From RBG-16-34-14 sp963727535 (GTDB lineage Bacteria > Bacteroidota > Ignavibacteria > Ignavibacteriales > Ignavibacteriaceae), in the NCBI GenBank assembly GCA_963727535.1, contig CAVSGR010000006.1, positions 124,001 through 188,000 of the forward strand: 64,000 bases of DNA, given 5' to 3'. The translations under genes were made by a program, and so were the position numbers. Positions 1 through 9,870 of this stretch are shown here, piece by piece (position 1 is the first letter of the stretch; each line of letters begins with the position of its first letter). The notes beneath the pieces are model-generated. The model had not been told where the DNA came from, made no database searches, and was given only the letters and a program-made list of their open reading frames with translations.

Positions 1-381
1 AAACAGGACAACTTGCTTTAGTATCCTCGGCAAATTTTTTAAATGTGGCTTCATCAATTCCTTCAACTTTTCCTTCCGTGTTAATAACAATTTTAGTTAT
101 TGTAAAGCCGGCTTCTTTCTTTTCAAGATGTACATTATCAACTGTTTTTATTGAATCAACTTTGAATCCTTCTTTGGATAAATTATTTGCGAATGCCATT
201 GAGAAACATGCAGCATGTGCGGCACCCAGTAATTCTTCCGGGTTTGTTTCATTCCCTTCTTCAAATCTCGATACAAAATTATAAGCAATATTGCTCAGTG
301 CACCGCTTTCAGAACTTACAGTACCTTTTCCTCCTTTTAAATCACCGTTCCACTCCGCACTTCCTTTTCTTACAGCCATAA
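1..381 (-). CDS. OsmC/Ohr-family peroxiredoxin, C-terminus cut by window edge
   Basis: The reading frame starts at the ATG at 381 with a GGAG Shine-Dalgarno just upstream and runs off the left edge after 127 codons. The N-terminus (MAVRKGSAEWNG) and the segment around HAACFSMAFANNL are typical of OsmC-type thiol peroxidases, which reduce organic hydroperoxides using two cysteines. The first expected cysteine lies in the HAAC segment and the second in ASCPV at the very edge. The usual length is about 140 residues, so only a short tail is missing. The family call is good; the substrate is inferred. Confidence 0.85.
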
Positions 382-572
382 GGGGCTCCTTTCTTAGTTA
401 AATTAAAGTTTATTCCCAATTATAATTAACGAGTAGTTAAAAATATAAAAATTAAAGTTGCTTATAAATTTATTTTTCTATACCTATTCCCTAAAATAAC
501 CTTTTTATTTCCAGACAACTTCTTTATTTTGAAACTAGTCATCCATCTCAAATTATAAATAATAAGAAATTC

Positions 573-1868
573 ATGAATTCAAACAATGATTTAACAGAGC
601 CTGTCATTAAAGAGGACAATGTAAAGCTTTGGGAGAACTTTGCTATTGTTAGAAATTTTTCCGAAACACTGTGTAAATCTCTTGTAACGGAAGACTATGT
701 TATTCAATCAATGCCCGACGTTAGTCCTACAAAATGGCATCTTGCTCATACGACGTGGTTTTTTGAGACTTTTATTCTTTTTAAATATTTAAAAGATTAT
801 AAACCCATTAATCCAAAATACAGTTATCTATTCAATTCATATTATATCCAGGCTGGAGAAAGGTTTATAAGGGGACAGAGAGGACTGCTTTCAAGACCAA
901 CAGTACAAGAAGTATATCAATACAGAAAATATGTTAATGATCACATCGAAAAGCTTCTAAATAATTGTGATGAAAAAACTTTGAATGAACTTGTCTCTTT
1001 AATTGAAATTGGAAATAACCATGAACAACAACACCAGGAATTACTTTTAACAGATATAAAGCATGTTTTTTCAATTAACCCGTTATACCCGGTTTATGCT
1101 GATCTACTTTCACCAATCGTTAACTCTGCGCCAAAAATTGAGTGGGCTGAATTTGAAGAAGGAATTTATGAAATCGGGCACAGCGGGAATGGATTTGCTT
1201 ATGATAATGAATCGCCCAGGCACAAGCAGTATTTAAATCCATTTTGCATTGCTTCAAGATTAGTAACAAACAAAGAATATATAGAATTCATAGAAGATGG
1301 CGGATATAAAAAAGCAGAAATGTGGCTTTCCGATGGATGGGCAACTGTTGAAAAAGAAGAGTGGGATTCACCTATGTACTGGATTAAACAGGATGGAGAA
1401 TGGTGGCATTTCACTTTAACAGGAAAACATAAAATAGATCCTACCGAACCGGTTTGCCATGTAAGCCATTATGAAGCCGATGCATTTGCAAGATGGACAG
1501 GGGCAAGGCTTCCAACTGAAACAGAGTGGGAAGTAGCCTCTGAAGGATTACCATTAGAAGGTAATTTTGTGGATAATGGAAATTTTCATCCGGTTGCCAT
1601 ACCTGAAAATTCTAACGGTGTAAAATTAAAACAAATGTTCGGTGATGTTTGGGAATGGACATCGAGTGCTTATTTACCTTATCCCGGTTATAAAACTCTT
1701 CCCGGTGCTCTGGGTGAATATAACGGTAAATTTATGTCGAACCAGATGGTTCTTCGTGGGGGTTCGTGTGCAACATCAAAGTCTCATATTAGAAGAACTT
1801 ATAGAAATTTCTTTCCCCCGTGTTCGAGATGGCAGTTTATGGGCATCAGGCTCGCTAAAGATATTTAA
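573..1868 (+). CDS. egtB: EgtB-type iron sulfoxide synthase (ergothioneine biosynthesis)
   Basis: This 431-residue protein has the two-domain layout of EgtB: an N-terminal DinB-like helical bundle and a C-terminal formylglycine-generating-enzyme-like (FGE-sulfatase) domain. EgtB joins the sulfur of cysteine or gamma-glutamylcysteine to trimethylhistidine with O2. The three expected iron-binding histidines can be placed at H59 (WHLAH) and H150/H154 (NHEQQH). The C-terminal half shows the FGE signatures GARLPTETEWE, DVWEWTSS and RGGS. The length is normal. The next gene, 15 bases downstream, is egtD, so the two probably form an operon. No egtA, egtC or egtE is nearby, so the sulfur donor and the final C-S cleavage enzyme are unknown. 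Confidence 0.93.
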   Translation: MNSNNDLTEPVIKEDNVKLWENFAIVRNFSETLCKSLVTEDYVIQSMPDVSPTKWHLAHTTWFFETFILFKYLKDYKPINPKYSYLFNSYYIQAGERFIRGQRGLLSRPTVQEVYQYRKYVNDHIEKLLNNCDEKTLNELVSLIEIGNNHEQQHQELLLTDIKHVFSINPLYPVYADLLSPIVNSAPKIEWAEFEEGIYEIGHSGNGFAYDNESPRHKQYLNPFCIASRLVTNKEYIEFIEDGGYKKAEMWLSDGWATVEKEEWDSPMYWIKQDGEWWHFTLTGKHKIDPTEPVCHVSHYEADAFARWTGARLPTETEWEVASEGLPLEGNFVDNGNFHPVAIPENSNGVKLKQMFGDVWEWTSSAYLPYPGYKTLPGALGEYNGKFMSNQMVLRGGSCATSKSHIRRTYRNFFPPCSRWQFMGIRLAKDI

Positions 1869-1883
1869 ATAAACAACTAAATA

Positions 1884-2831
1884 ATGATAGTAAAAACAGA
1901 AGAACCAAAACAAGATGACATTCTGGAAGAAGTCATCAACGGTTTAAGCCAGAAACAAAAACAACTGCCAAGCAAACTTTTTTATGACAAAAAAGGTTCT
2001 ATCTTGTTTAATGAAATTTGTGAGCTCGATGAATATTATCCAACCAGAACTGAAATACAAATATTGCAGGATAACATTGAAGAAATTGGCTCTTTGCTGG
2101 GAGAAGGAACATTACTAATAGAATTGGGAAGTGGCAGCAGCATTAAAATTCGTTTACTTCTCGATCACATCCCGGGACTTGCGGGTTACGTCCCTATCGA
2201 TATCTCTGCCGAACATTTAATCCAGGCATGTGCCTCGCTTAAAAACGAATATCCGGAACTAAACATTTATCCACTCGCTGCTGATTATACTAAAGATTTT
2301 GAACTCCCGTTAATAGAAAATCCTTATGATCATATTGCCGCATATTACCCAGGCTCTACAATTGGTAACTTCAAACCCGATGAAGCAAAAATTTTTCTTA
2401 AACGTATTGCAAAGATAGTTGGTAAAAACGGCGGTATGATTATAGGCGTTGATTTAAAAAAAGACAAGGAAATTATTGAGGCTGCTTACAATGACAAAAG
2501 TGGCGTTACTGCGGAATTCAATTTAAATATGCTCAACCACATTAATGATGAATTAGATTCCAACTTTGATGTAAATAAGTTCAGTCATCTTGCATTCTAT
2601 AACGAATCAAAAGGTAGAATCGAGATGCATTTGGTAAGTAAAGAAAATCAAAGGATCAAATTAAATGGAACTTCAATACGTTTAATTAAGGGAGAAGATA
2701 TTCTTACCGAGTATTCTTATAAATATAGCACAGAAGAATTTGCAAGCCTTGTTTCGGAAATATTTGAAGTGCGGAAAGTTTGGACTGATAAAGATAATCT
2801 TTTCAGTATCCAGTACTTAAGAGTAAAATAA
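1884..2831 (+). CDS. egtD: EgtD, L-histidine N-alpha-methyltransferase
   Basis: This 315-residue SAM-dependent methyltransferase trimethylates the alpha-amino group of histidine to give hercynine, the substrate of EgtB. The N-terminal PSKLFYDKKGSILFNEIC and PTRTE segments are family hallmarks. The SAM-binding loop is LIELGSGSSIKIR, and YYPGSTIGNF is typical of the EgtD active-site region. The length matches the family (about 320). It starts 15 bases after the egtB stop on the same strand, which supports co-transcription and a joint role in ergothioneine synthesis. Confidence 0.94.
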   Translation: MIVKTEEPKQDDILEEVINGLSQKQKQLPSKLFYDKKGSILFNEICELDEYYPTRTEIQILQDNIEEIGSLLGEGTLLIELGSGSSIKIRLLLDHIPGLAGYVPIDISAEHLIQACASLKNEYPELNIYPLAADYTKDFELPLIENPYDHIAAYYPGSTIGNFKPDEAKIFLKRIAKIVGKNGGMIIGVDLKKDKEIIEAAYNDKSGVTAEFNLNMLNHINDELDSNFDVNKFSHLAFYNESKGRIEMHLVSKENQRIKLNGTSIRLIKGEDILTEYSYKYSTEEFASLVSEIFEVRKVWTDKDNLFSIQYLRVK

Positions 2832-2833
2832 TA

Positions 2834-3334
2834 TTAAACCATTGGCTCCATCCCCATTGATTTCCACTCTTCATAAGAAGGACCATAAATGCCGGGAACT
2901 TTTAATCCTGCCTGTCTCATTAATATCGTTATTTGTGCACGGTGATGAATTTGGTGTTTTATCAGGGCTGTTAAAACTGCTTCCTTTGTCCATTCTTCTC
3001 CATACATATTTACTTTTTCGGTTAAAGAATTGTCTTTCCAAACCTGTGGTAATTTTTCAATAAGATTATCAGATGCTTCTTTATATTTTTCCAAAATCTC
3101 GTTGACTTTTTTAGGATAACTATTATCATCATTCAACATCTCTAATTTTACACCTGCAGAACCGAGCATTTCACCAATAGTTGCTGTAATGTGCCATGCC
3201 AGCCGACCTATTGTTCTTCCGATCTCTGAGTTTTTATGATCAAGTGATTCATCGGTTAAATTAGAAAACACTTTTATAGTTGATTCACTTTCCGATTCCC
3301 AATCGGTTAAGAATTCATTTATAGTATGATACAT
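2834..3334 (-). CDS. DinB-family putative metalloenzyme
   Basis: This 166-residue protein fits the DinB/YfiT four-helix-bundle family. Likely metal ligands are the histidine in RLAWHIT and those in KHQIHHRAQ, in the usual order. Many members act as thiol-dependent S-transferases; bacillithiol and mycothiol transferases belong here. It is encoded convergently to egtD, with two bases between the stop codons. A link to the low-molecular-weight thiol made by EgtB/EgtD is tempting but only inferred from position. The family call is secure; the substrate is unknown. Confidence 0.82.
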   Translation of the reverse strand: MYHTINEFLTDWESESESTIKVFSNLTDESLDHKNSEIGRTIGRLAWHITATIGEMLGSAGVKLEMLNDDNSYPKKVNEILEKYKEASDNLIEKLPQVWKDNSLTEKVNMYGEEWTKEAVLTALIKHQIHHRAQITILMRQAGLKVPGIYGPSYEEWKSMGMEPMV

Positions 3335-3346
3335 GAAAGTCCCCTT

Positions 3347-5995
3347 TCAATTAAGATTTGTTAATATTTCCTTTAACTTATCAAGGTTTGTTGCCCAATT
3401 TTTTTTCTTCGTTCTTTCTTTCTCTACAACTTCCGGAGCAGCGTTATTAACAAACTTTTCATTTGAAAGTTTTTTATTTATACCAATTAAAGAACCTTCG
3501 AGTCGTGTTATTTCTTTCTGTAGCCTGCTTCTTTCTACATCAAGATCAATTAGTCCTTCAAGTGGGACAAAAATTTCTGTGTCTTTTACAACTGCAGAAG
3601 CACTTGCTTTAGGTTTCAAAAGATTTTCATCAATCGTTAACTCGTTAACTTTTGCGAGTTTTTTGATATACTCAATTTGATGATCTCCAACTTTAGAAGA
3701 TTTAATAAATGCATTAACCTGTTTTGATGGGGGAATATTCATCTCGCCGCGAATATTTCTTAAGGCAGTTATTATATCCTGAACAAATTCCATTTCTTTT
3801 TCAGCCGGGGCATTTACTTTTGATGAGTCGAACTTAGGATAATCTGAAGTTGAAATGCTTTCCCCATTTTTTCTATCTTTTATTAACTGCCAAAGTTCCT
3901 CGGTTATAAAAGGCATAAAAGGATGAACAATCTTCAAAAGATTTTCAAAGTTATTTATTGCTCTCGTAAGAACTGCAGACTTAACTTCATCGGTTCCGGA
4001 GTACAGCCTGTTTTTCATTAATTCGATATACCAGTCACAGAAGTCACTCCATACATAGTGGTAAATAATTTTTGACTCATTATTAATTTCAAAATTATCT
4101 CTTACAATTTCTAACTGTTTTAATGTTTGATGAAATCTCGAGTTAATCCATTCATCTGAAAAGTCAATATGTTTATCTATTAAATTTTCATCTGCAATAA
4201 TATTTTCCCTGTTCATTAAAAGAAATCTACCCGCATTCCATATTTTATTAGCAAAGTTTCTACCAATATCACATTTATCTGTTGAGAAGAGAACATCCTG
4301 TCCGAGGGGTGCAAGATAAATCACAGTAAAGCGAAGAGCATCTGCACCATAATCTTTAATAACATCAAGAGGATCGGGAGAATTGCCAAGAGATTTACTC
4401 ATCTTTCTTCCCTGAACATCTCTAATAATGCTTGTAAAATAAACATCACTAAAAGGAATATCTTTTTTGAAATGAAGCCCTGCCATTATCATTCTTGCAA
4501 CCCAAAAGAAAATTATATCAGGTGCTGTTACAAGTGTGTTGGTTGGATAATAATAATTTTGTTCTTCCTCGGTCTTAAAAACATCGTAAGCCCAAAGCCA
4601 GCTCGATGCCCAGGTGTCGAGAACATCCTCATCCTGCCTTAAATTTGGTGAACCACAATGAGGACATTTTTCAGGAGGATCAACCGATACAATGGGCTGC
4701 TTACATTCAATTTTACAAGCTTCGTCTCCTATACAATACCAGACAGGAATTCTGTGTCCCCACCAAAGCTGGCGCGATATACACCAGTCTTTAATATTGT
4801 TCATCCAATGATCGTAAGTTTTAACCCAATGTGAAGGATAAAATTTTATCTTGCCATTATTTACAACATCAAGAGCCGGTTTAGAAAGTTCGTCCATTTT
4901 CATAAACCATTGTTCAGAAAGGTAAGGTTCAATAGGAACGCCGCCACGTTCAGAATAGCCAATACTTGTTTGATAATCTTCCACTTTTTCAAGTAAACCA
5001 AGTTTTTCAAATTTCTCAACAACTTTTTTGCGCACTACAAATCTGTCCAGATTTTTTAAGTCTTCCGGTACACTTTCATTTGTTGTAGCATCTTCATTAA
5101 AAATATTTATCGTCTCAAGATTGTGTCTTTTCCCCATTTCATAATCATTTATATCATGTGCAGGAGTAACTTTAACTGCGCCCGTTCCAAAAGTTTTATC
5201 AACATATTCATCAGCAAAAATTGGAATCTCCCTGTTAACAATTGGAAGCATAACTTTTTTACCAATAAATTTTTTGTATCTCTCATCTTCGGGATTAACA
5301 GCGATGCCCGTATCTCCAAGCATTGTTTCGGGACGAGTAGTTGCAACAATAATAAAATCGTCAGAATCTTTGATTGGATATTTTAGATGCCAGAGTTTCC
5401 CATTTACAGTTCTGTATATAACTTCTTCATCAGAAATTGCAGAACGCGAAGCGGGATCCCAGTTTACCATTCTGTAGCCGCGGTATATTTTGCCTTCTTT
5501 ATATAAAGCGACAAAAGTTTCAATTACTTTTTTATAATAACCGTCATCCATTGTAAAACGTTCACGGTGCCAGTCGCAGCTTACTCCGAGTTTTTTTAAC
5601 TGCTGAATTATTATCCCGCCATATTTTTCTTTCCATTCCCAGCAATGTTTTAAGAATTCTTCTCTGCCAATATTTCTTTTATCAATTCCCTTTTCTTTAA
5701 GAAAGGCGACTACTTTGGTTTCGGTTGCAATCGATGCGTGGTCCGTTCCCGGAACCCAACAGGCATTGAAGCCTTGCATTCTTTTAGTCCGAATGAGAAT
5801 ATCCTGGATTGTATTGTTAAGAATATGTCCCATTGTTAAACTGCCGGTTACATTTGGGGGCGGAATTACAATTGTGTAAGGTTTTTTACTTTTATCTACT
5901 TCAGATTTGAAAAGATCATTAGCAAGCCAGTAGCTGTACCATTTATCTTCAACTTCCAGGGGATTATACGCTTTGGGAATATCCGAAAAATTCAT
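3347..5995 (-). CDS. valS: Valyl-tRNA synthetase
   Basis: This 882-residue class I aminoacyl-tRNA synthetase charges tRNA-Val. The HIGH-type motif appears as GSLTMGHILN after PPPNVT near the N-terminus, and the KMSKS loop appears in full (GRKMSKSLGNSPDP). The ARPETMLGDT-like editing-domain segment (TTRPETMLGDT) is present, as is a zinc-knuckle-like CPHCG insertion. The C-terminal coiled coil is visible in the last 70 residues (LDVERSRLQKEITRLEG). The length is normal for the bacterial enzyme. I chose the ATG at 5995 over the TTG one codon upstream. The gene just 3' is convergent with none, as DinB lies downstream on the same strand. Confidence 0.97.
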   Translation of the reverse strand: MNFSDIPKAYNPLEVEDKWYSYWLANDLFKSEVDKSKKPYTIVIPPPNVTGSLTMGHILNNTIQDILIRTKRMQGFNACWVPGTDHASIATETKVVAFLKEKGIDKRNIGREEFLKHCWEWKEKYGGIIIQQLKKLGVSCDWHRERFTMDDGYYKKVIETFVALYKEGKIYRGYRMVNWDPASRSAISDEEVIYRTVNGKLWHLKYPIKDSDDFIIVATTRPETMLGDTGIAVNPEDERYKKFIGKKVMLPIVNREIPIFADEYVDKTFGTGAVKVTPAHDINDYEMGKRHNLETINIFNEDATTNESVPEDLKNLDRFVVRKKVVEKFEKLGLLEKVEDYQTSIGYSERGGVPIEPYLSEQWFMKMDELSKPALDVVNNGKIKFYPSHWVKTYDHWMNNIKDWCISRQLWWGHRIPVWYCIGDEACKIECKQPIVSVDPPEKCPHCGSPNLRQDEDVLDTWASSWLWAYDVFKTEEEQNYYYPTNTLVTAPDIIFFWVARMIMAGLHFKKDIPFSDVYFTSIIRDVQGRKMSKSLGNSPDPLDVIKDYGADALRFTVIYLAPLGQDVLFSTDKCDIGRNFANKIWNAGRFLLMNRENIIADENLIDKHIDFSDEWINSRFHQTLKQLEIVRDNFEINNESKIIYHYVWSDFCDWYIELMKNRLYSGTDEVKSAVLTRAINNFENLLKIVHPFMPFITEELWQLIKDRKNGESISTSDYPKFDSSKVNAPAEKEMEFVQDIITALRNIRGEMNIPPSKQVNAFIKSSKVGDHQIEYIKKLAKVNELTIDENLLKPKASASAVVKDTEIFVPLEGLIDLDVERSRLQKEITRLEGSLIGINKKLSNEKFVNNAAPEVVEKERTKKKNWATNLDKLKEILTNLN

Positions 5996-6094
5996 CAATT
6001 ACTTTCATTTTTAGCATAATTATGAATTGTAAATATAAGGAAAATTTAGGAGGGGGATACCGCCTTTTCTGACCAGACCAAAAAAAGGAAATAT

Positions 6095-6736
6095 CTATTC
6101 TATATAATAAATATAATTTGGTATCTTAACCTGTATTCCGTGATATGGTCCCTCGAGGTCGCTCCATTGGTCGCCAACAGTTCCAACAATTTTGTAGCCT
6201 TTTGCAGTTAATTCTTCTCTCTTATTACTTTTATATTTTAGGGCACTTAGATCATACTCATTTTTATTTTTTACAACCAGAGTATCAAATTTTGTATACC
6301 CGGCGGAGTCCAGACTTTTTATTGTGCCTGCATAATTATAATCTTTTCTCCCGGAAAGAAAAATTATTCTGAACCCTTGGGCAATAAGAAAATCATAAAG
6401 CTTTTTAACTTCCGGAATCGTCGGAACTGTTTCTGTATCAACCCATTTATCCCAGAGTTCAGGGACATAACCAAATTGTATCTTTTTGCTAAGTTCGTAA
6501 TATGAAAGTGCCGTATCATCAATATCAAAAATAACAGCAGCAGAATCTCCTGCTGTTACCGATTTAAACTTACTGATAGCATCATCAACAACTCCGGCAG
6601 TTTCTTTATCGTATCCGCCGGATTCATAATATGAAATGATTTCTTGTTTTACCGAAAAGAGTGTGGGAATTCTCTGTGCACAGGAGGAAATAAGAAGAAT
6701 TGAAAAAAGAAAAAATATTTTTATAAAATTTTTCAT
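6095..6736 (-). CDS. Secreted HAD-family (class B-like) acid phosphatase lipoprotein
   Basis: This 213-residue protein begins with a lipoprotein signal peptide ending at LLISSC, so it is probably anchored in the outer or periplasmic face of a membrane. Its HAD motif I is FDIDDTALSYYE, with the nucleophilic aspartate first; motif II is IIFLSGRK, and the late acidic motif is VGDQWSDL. This arrangement belongs to HAD subfamily IIIB acid phosphatases (class B/plant VSP-like), which release phosphate from organic phosphomonoesters. The length is typical. No operon partner: upstream lies a divergent DUF1015 gene. Confidence 0.87.
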   Translation of the reverse strand: MKNFIKIFFLFSILLISSCAQRIPTLFSVKQEIISYYESGGYDKETAGVVDDAISKFKSVTAGDSAAVIFDIDDTALSYYELSKKIQFGYVPELWDKWVDTETVPTIPEVKKLYDFLIAQGFRIIFLSGRKDYNYAGTIKSLDSAGYTKFDTLVVKNKNEYDLSALKYKSNKREELTAKGYKIVGTVGDQWSDLEGPYHGIQVKIPNYIYYIE

Positions 6737-6913
6737 TCTATTTGCTTAGAGACAAAAGAATAACTTACTACTGTTTGTGCCACAACTATTATACCGCTAA
6801 AAATAGAAATTGTTTGCGGGAAAGCAAATTATGCTCCAACCTTTCAATGGAATCTTACTGATATTTTGCGGATTTTTACGTAGTGATTTTTCTTATTTAG
6901 TATCCGAAGACTT

Positions 6914-8164
6914 ATGGCTATTATAAAACCCTTCAATGCACTTAGACCATCAAAAGAATCTGCACAATTTGTTGCAAGCGTTCCTTACGATGTTGTTAAC
7001 AAGGAAGAGGCTTGTGTTGCGGCGGAAGGAAATAATTTAAGTTTTCTCCGTGTAACAAGATCTGAAGTTGAGCTTGATAAAGATATAAATCCGTATTCGC
7101 CTGAAGTTTACAAAAAAGCAAAAGAAAACCTGCAAAGATTAAAAAAAGAAGCTCCTTTACAGGTTGAGGAGAAACCGTATTTCTATCTTTATAAATTAAT
7201 AATGAATGGGAAAGAGCAAACTGGTATAGCTGCAACTTTTTCCGTTGATGATTATGATAATAATATTATACTGAAACACGAAAACACACGCAAGGAAAAA
7301 GAAGATGACAGAACAAATCATATAATAGCGACAGAAGCCCAGACAGGTGCCGTGTTTTTAACATACAGGGGAATGGAAAAAATAAACAAGCTCGTTGAAG
7401 AAACAACAAATAAAACGGTTCCTGTTTATGATTTTACAACAAGTGATGGAATAAAACACACAGTCTGGATTTTACCTGACGAGTACAACCAGGTTATAAT
7501 TGATGAATTTAAAAAAATAGATAAGCTTTATATTGCTGATGGTCACCACCGTGCTGCAAGTGCGAGTCGTGCAAGAAAAATTAAAGCAGAGAATAATTCT
7601 TCTCACAAAGGTGACGAAGAGTATAACTTTTTTATCGCCGTTATTTTCCCTGCAGAACAAGTTAAGATTCTTCCGTACAACAGAATTGTATTTGATCTTA
7701 ACGGATTAAATGAGGAAGAATTTCTTGGCGCAGTAAATGAAAAATTTGAAGTACAAAATAGTTCATCAAAGGAACCGGAACAAAGAAAAAGTTTTGGGAT
7801 GTATTTGAACAAAGAATGGTACTCTTTAAAAGCACGAGATTCGGTTACTGCAAGCTTGTCTTTGTCAGATTCCGTCGGTTCCGGTTTAGATGTAAGCATA
7901 CTTGCAGGATTTTCTTTTAAATCCTGTTCTTGGAATTGACGATCAAAGGACAAGTAAAAAGATAGACTTCATCGGTGGAATAAGAGGAACAATGCCGAGC
8001 TTGAAAAGTTAGTTGATTCAGGCAAAGCTGCTGTAGCATTTTCACTTTATCCTGTTTCTGTTGAGAGCCTTATGAAAATCTCTGACGCCGGCGAAATTAT
8101 GCCGCCTAAATCAACATGGTTTGAACCTAAATTAAGGGATGGTCTTTTAGTTCATTTAATATAA
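6914..8164 (+). pseudogene. DUF1015 (SerC-associated) protein, broken by two single-base frame changes
   Basis: The N-terminal 330 residues are a clear DUF1015 protein (PFNALRPS start; HENTRKEKEDDR; IADGHHRAAS). The frame then leaves the family near 7901-7910 and stops at 7939. Removing one base at CTTGCAGGAT restores FLLNPVLGID in the next frame. Adding one A near 7986-7994 restores the C-terminus with PPKSTWFEPKLRDGL up to the TAA at 8162-8164. The total length, 1251 bases, is a multiple of three because the two changes cancel. The full protein would be about 416 residues, as usual. The gene sits 67 bases before serC, the partner for which the family is named. The indels may be sequencing errors rather than decay. 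Confidence 0.85.
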
Positions 8165-8231
8165 AATTAAACATTGACACCTGAGTTTTTTGGGTGTTCG
8201 ATTTATCATTAAATAAATACGGATAGTTATC

Positions 8232-9320
8232 ATGGAAAAAAGAATATATAATTTCAGCGCGGGCCCGGCAATATTGCCGGAAGATGTACTGAAAGAGGCA
8301 CAAGAAAATTTATTTGCTCTTCCCGGTGTGGGAATGTCTATACTTGAAATAAGCCACCGTTCAAAGACTTTTGATAAAATAATTACCGAAGCAAAACAGG
8401 ATTTAAAATCTCTTCTTAATATAAATGATGATTATGAGATTCTCTTTTTACAGGGCGGTGCCAGCTTGCAATTTATAATGGTTGCTTTAAACTTAATGCC
8501 CCCAAAGAATAAAGCCGATTACATTGTAACGGGAAGCTGGTCAAAGAAAGCTGTGAAGGAAGCCAAGAAAGTTGGAACAGTTAACATTGTTGCCACAACC
8601 GAAAGTGAAAATTTTAAGAGGATTCCTAAACAAGGTGAACTAAAACTCGATCCGGATGCATCCTATGTTCACTTTACTACAAATAATACAATTTATGGAA
8701 CCGAATGGCAGAAGGAACCAGAAGTTGGAAATGTTCCCCTTGTTTGTGATGCTTCTTCAGATATCCTCCATAAAAAAATAGATGTAACAAAGTATGCTCT
8801 TATTTATGCAGGCGCCCAGAAAAATATGGGACCCTCTGGTGTAACTCTTGTCATTATCAAAAAAGATTTGCTCGAGAGAAGTTCCGATTCTTTACCGACA
8901 ATGCTGAATTATAAAACCCATGTGGATAATAATTCTCTTTTTAATACTCCAAATACTTTTGGTATTTACATAATCGGATTAGTTGCAAAGTGGCTAATAA
9001 AACTTGGTGGTCTTGATGCAATGTACAAAATCAATAAAGAGAAAGCTGAAATTCTTTATCAATGTATAGATGCAAGCGCCGGCTTTTACAAAGGTCATGC
9101 AGAAAAAGAGAGCCGCTCTTTAATGAATGTTACTTTTAATCTTGCAACTGAAGAACTTGAAAAGAAACTTATCGCTGAAGCTACAGAAGCAGGGTTTAGC
9201 GGGTTGAAAGGACACCGGTCGGTTGGTGGATTGAGAGCATCAATCTACAATGCTTTCCCAAAGAAAGGTGTTGAAGATCTTGTTTCTTTTATGAAAAATT
9301 TCCAGAACAAGAACGATTAA
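8232..9320 (+). CDS. serC: Phosphoserine aminotransferase
   Basis: This 362-residue class V PLP-dependent aminotransferase makes 3-phosphoserine from 3-phosphohydroxypyruvate and glutamate in serine synthesis, and also serves pyridoxine synthesis in some bacteria. The start RIYNFSAGPAILP, the LFLQGGAS loop, the PLP lysine in YAGAQKNMGPSG, and the C-terminal GHRSVGGLRASIYNA are all family signatures. The length is standard. It follows the DUF1015 gene on the same strand. No serA or serB lies nearby. Confidence 0.97.
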   Translation: MEKRIYNFSAGPAILPEDVLKEAQENLFALPGVGMSILEISHRSKTFDKIITEAKQDLKSLLNINDDYEILFLQGGASLQFIMVALNLMPPKNKADYIVTGSWSKKAVKEAKKVGTVNIVATTESENFKRIPKQGELKLDPDASYVHFTTNNTIYGTEWQKEPEVGNVPLVCDASSDILHKKIDVTKYALIYAGAQKNMGPSGVTLVIIKKDLLERSSDSLPTMLNYKTHVDNNSLFNTPNTFGIYIIGLVAKWLIKLGGLDAMYKINKEKAEILYQCIDASAGFYKGHAEKESRSLMNVTFNLATEELEKKLIAEATEAGFSGLKGHRSVGGLRASIYNAFPKKGVEDLVSFMKNFQNKND

Positions 9321-9337
9321 ATAATTATGTCTTAGTT

Positions 9338-9401
9338 GTCATTCTGAGGAATGAAATGACGAAGAATCTGTAAGGGATTCTTCACTTTCGTTCAGAATGA
9401 C
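9338..9401. repeat. Imperfect palindromic intergenic repeat
   Basis: The ends GTCATTCTGA (9338-9347) and TCAGAATGAC (9392-9401) are reverse complements. An inner pair GAAGAATC (9361-9368) and GATTCTTC (9376-9383) forms a second stem. It lies just after serC and before a lipoprotein gene, and its transcript would fold into a long hairpin that may act as a terminator or transcript stabiliser. Similar short intergenic palindromes are common in this bacterial group; mobility is inferred. Confidence 0.65.
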
Positions 9402-9430
9402 CATGATTTTTTTTGAAACCGGAGTCTTAG

Positions 9431-9856
9431 ATGAAAAAATTAATTGTCATTCTATTTAGTTCTATTATATTTTATTCGTGCAGCAAAGAAGAACCTGTAA
9501 AGATCGAAACTTTCAGTCCGGAAGCTTTTGCTTATGATATTGGTGACGCCTGGGAGGTGAACGCAACAACAAGAGTAAAAGGATTTGCTCAAAACGAAAA
9601 AGAGGATAAATACAGTGCAACATTAGCTTTTGATGTTGATCTTATAACACCCAAGGGGGATACAATAAAAGCTTTAATAAGCAGAGTAGAAGATAAAACA
9701 GATAAAGAAAAAATGGCGGATGTTCCTCTTGAGGCACAGTTTGACCTGGACAGCACTTATGCTACAGGAGATTATAAAATAATATTTAATATAAAAGATG
9801 CGTTGTCAAATCAAACGGCAACATCAACAGCGTCTTTCAAATTATCTAAAGACTAA
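9431..9856 (+). CDS. Putative lipoprotein of unknown function
   Basis: This 141-residue protein has a signal peptide ending in IIFYSCSKEE, which looks like a lipoprotein cleavage site with the cysteine at about residue 16. The rest is polar and probably a single beta-rich domain with alternating hydrophobic residues (YSATLAFDVDLITPKGDTI), resembling a small Ig-like or repeat domain. I do not recognise a family. It stands alone, following serC across the palindromic repeat and ending at a strong hairpin. Confidence 0.7.
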   Translation: MKKLIVILFSSIIFYSCSKEEPVKIETFSPEAFAYDIGDAWEVNATTRVKGFAQNEKEDKYSATLAFDVDLITPKGDTIKALISRVEDKTDKEKMADVPLEAQFDLDSTYATGDYKIIFNIKDALSNQTATSTASFKLSKD

Positions 9857-9870
9857 CTAGTTAACAAAGT

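Noticed and set aside
45..284. Plus-strand frame of 79 codons
   Set aside because: Lies opposite the OsmC-type gene, which has clear family motifs; the plus frame has no ribosome site or family features.
5123..5386. Plus-strand frame of 87 codons opposite valS
   Set aside because: Cysteine-rich, no family, lies fully within a well-supported tRNA synthetase gene.
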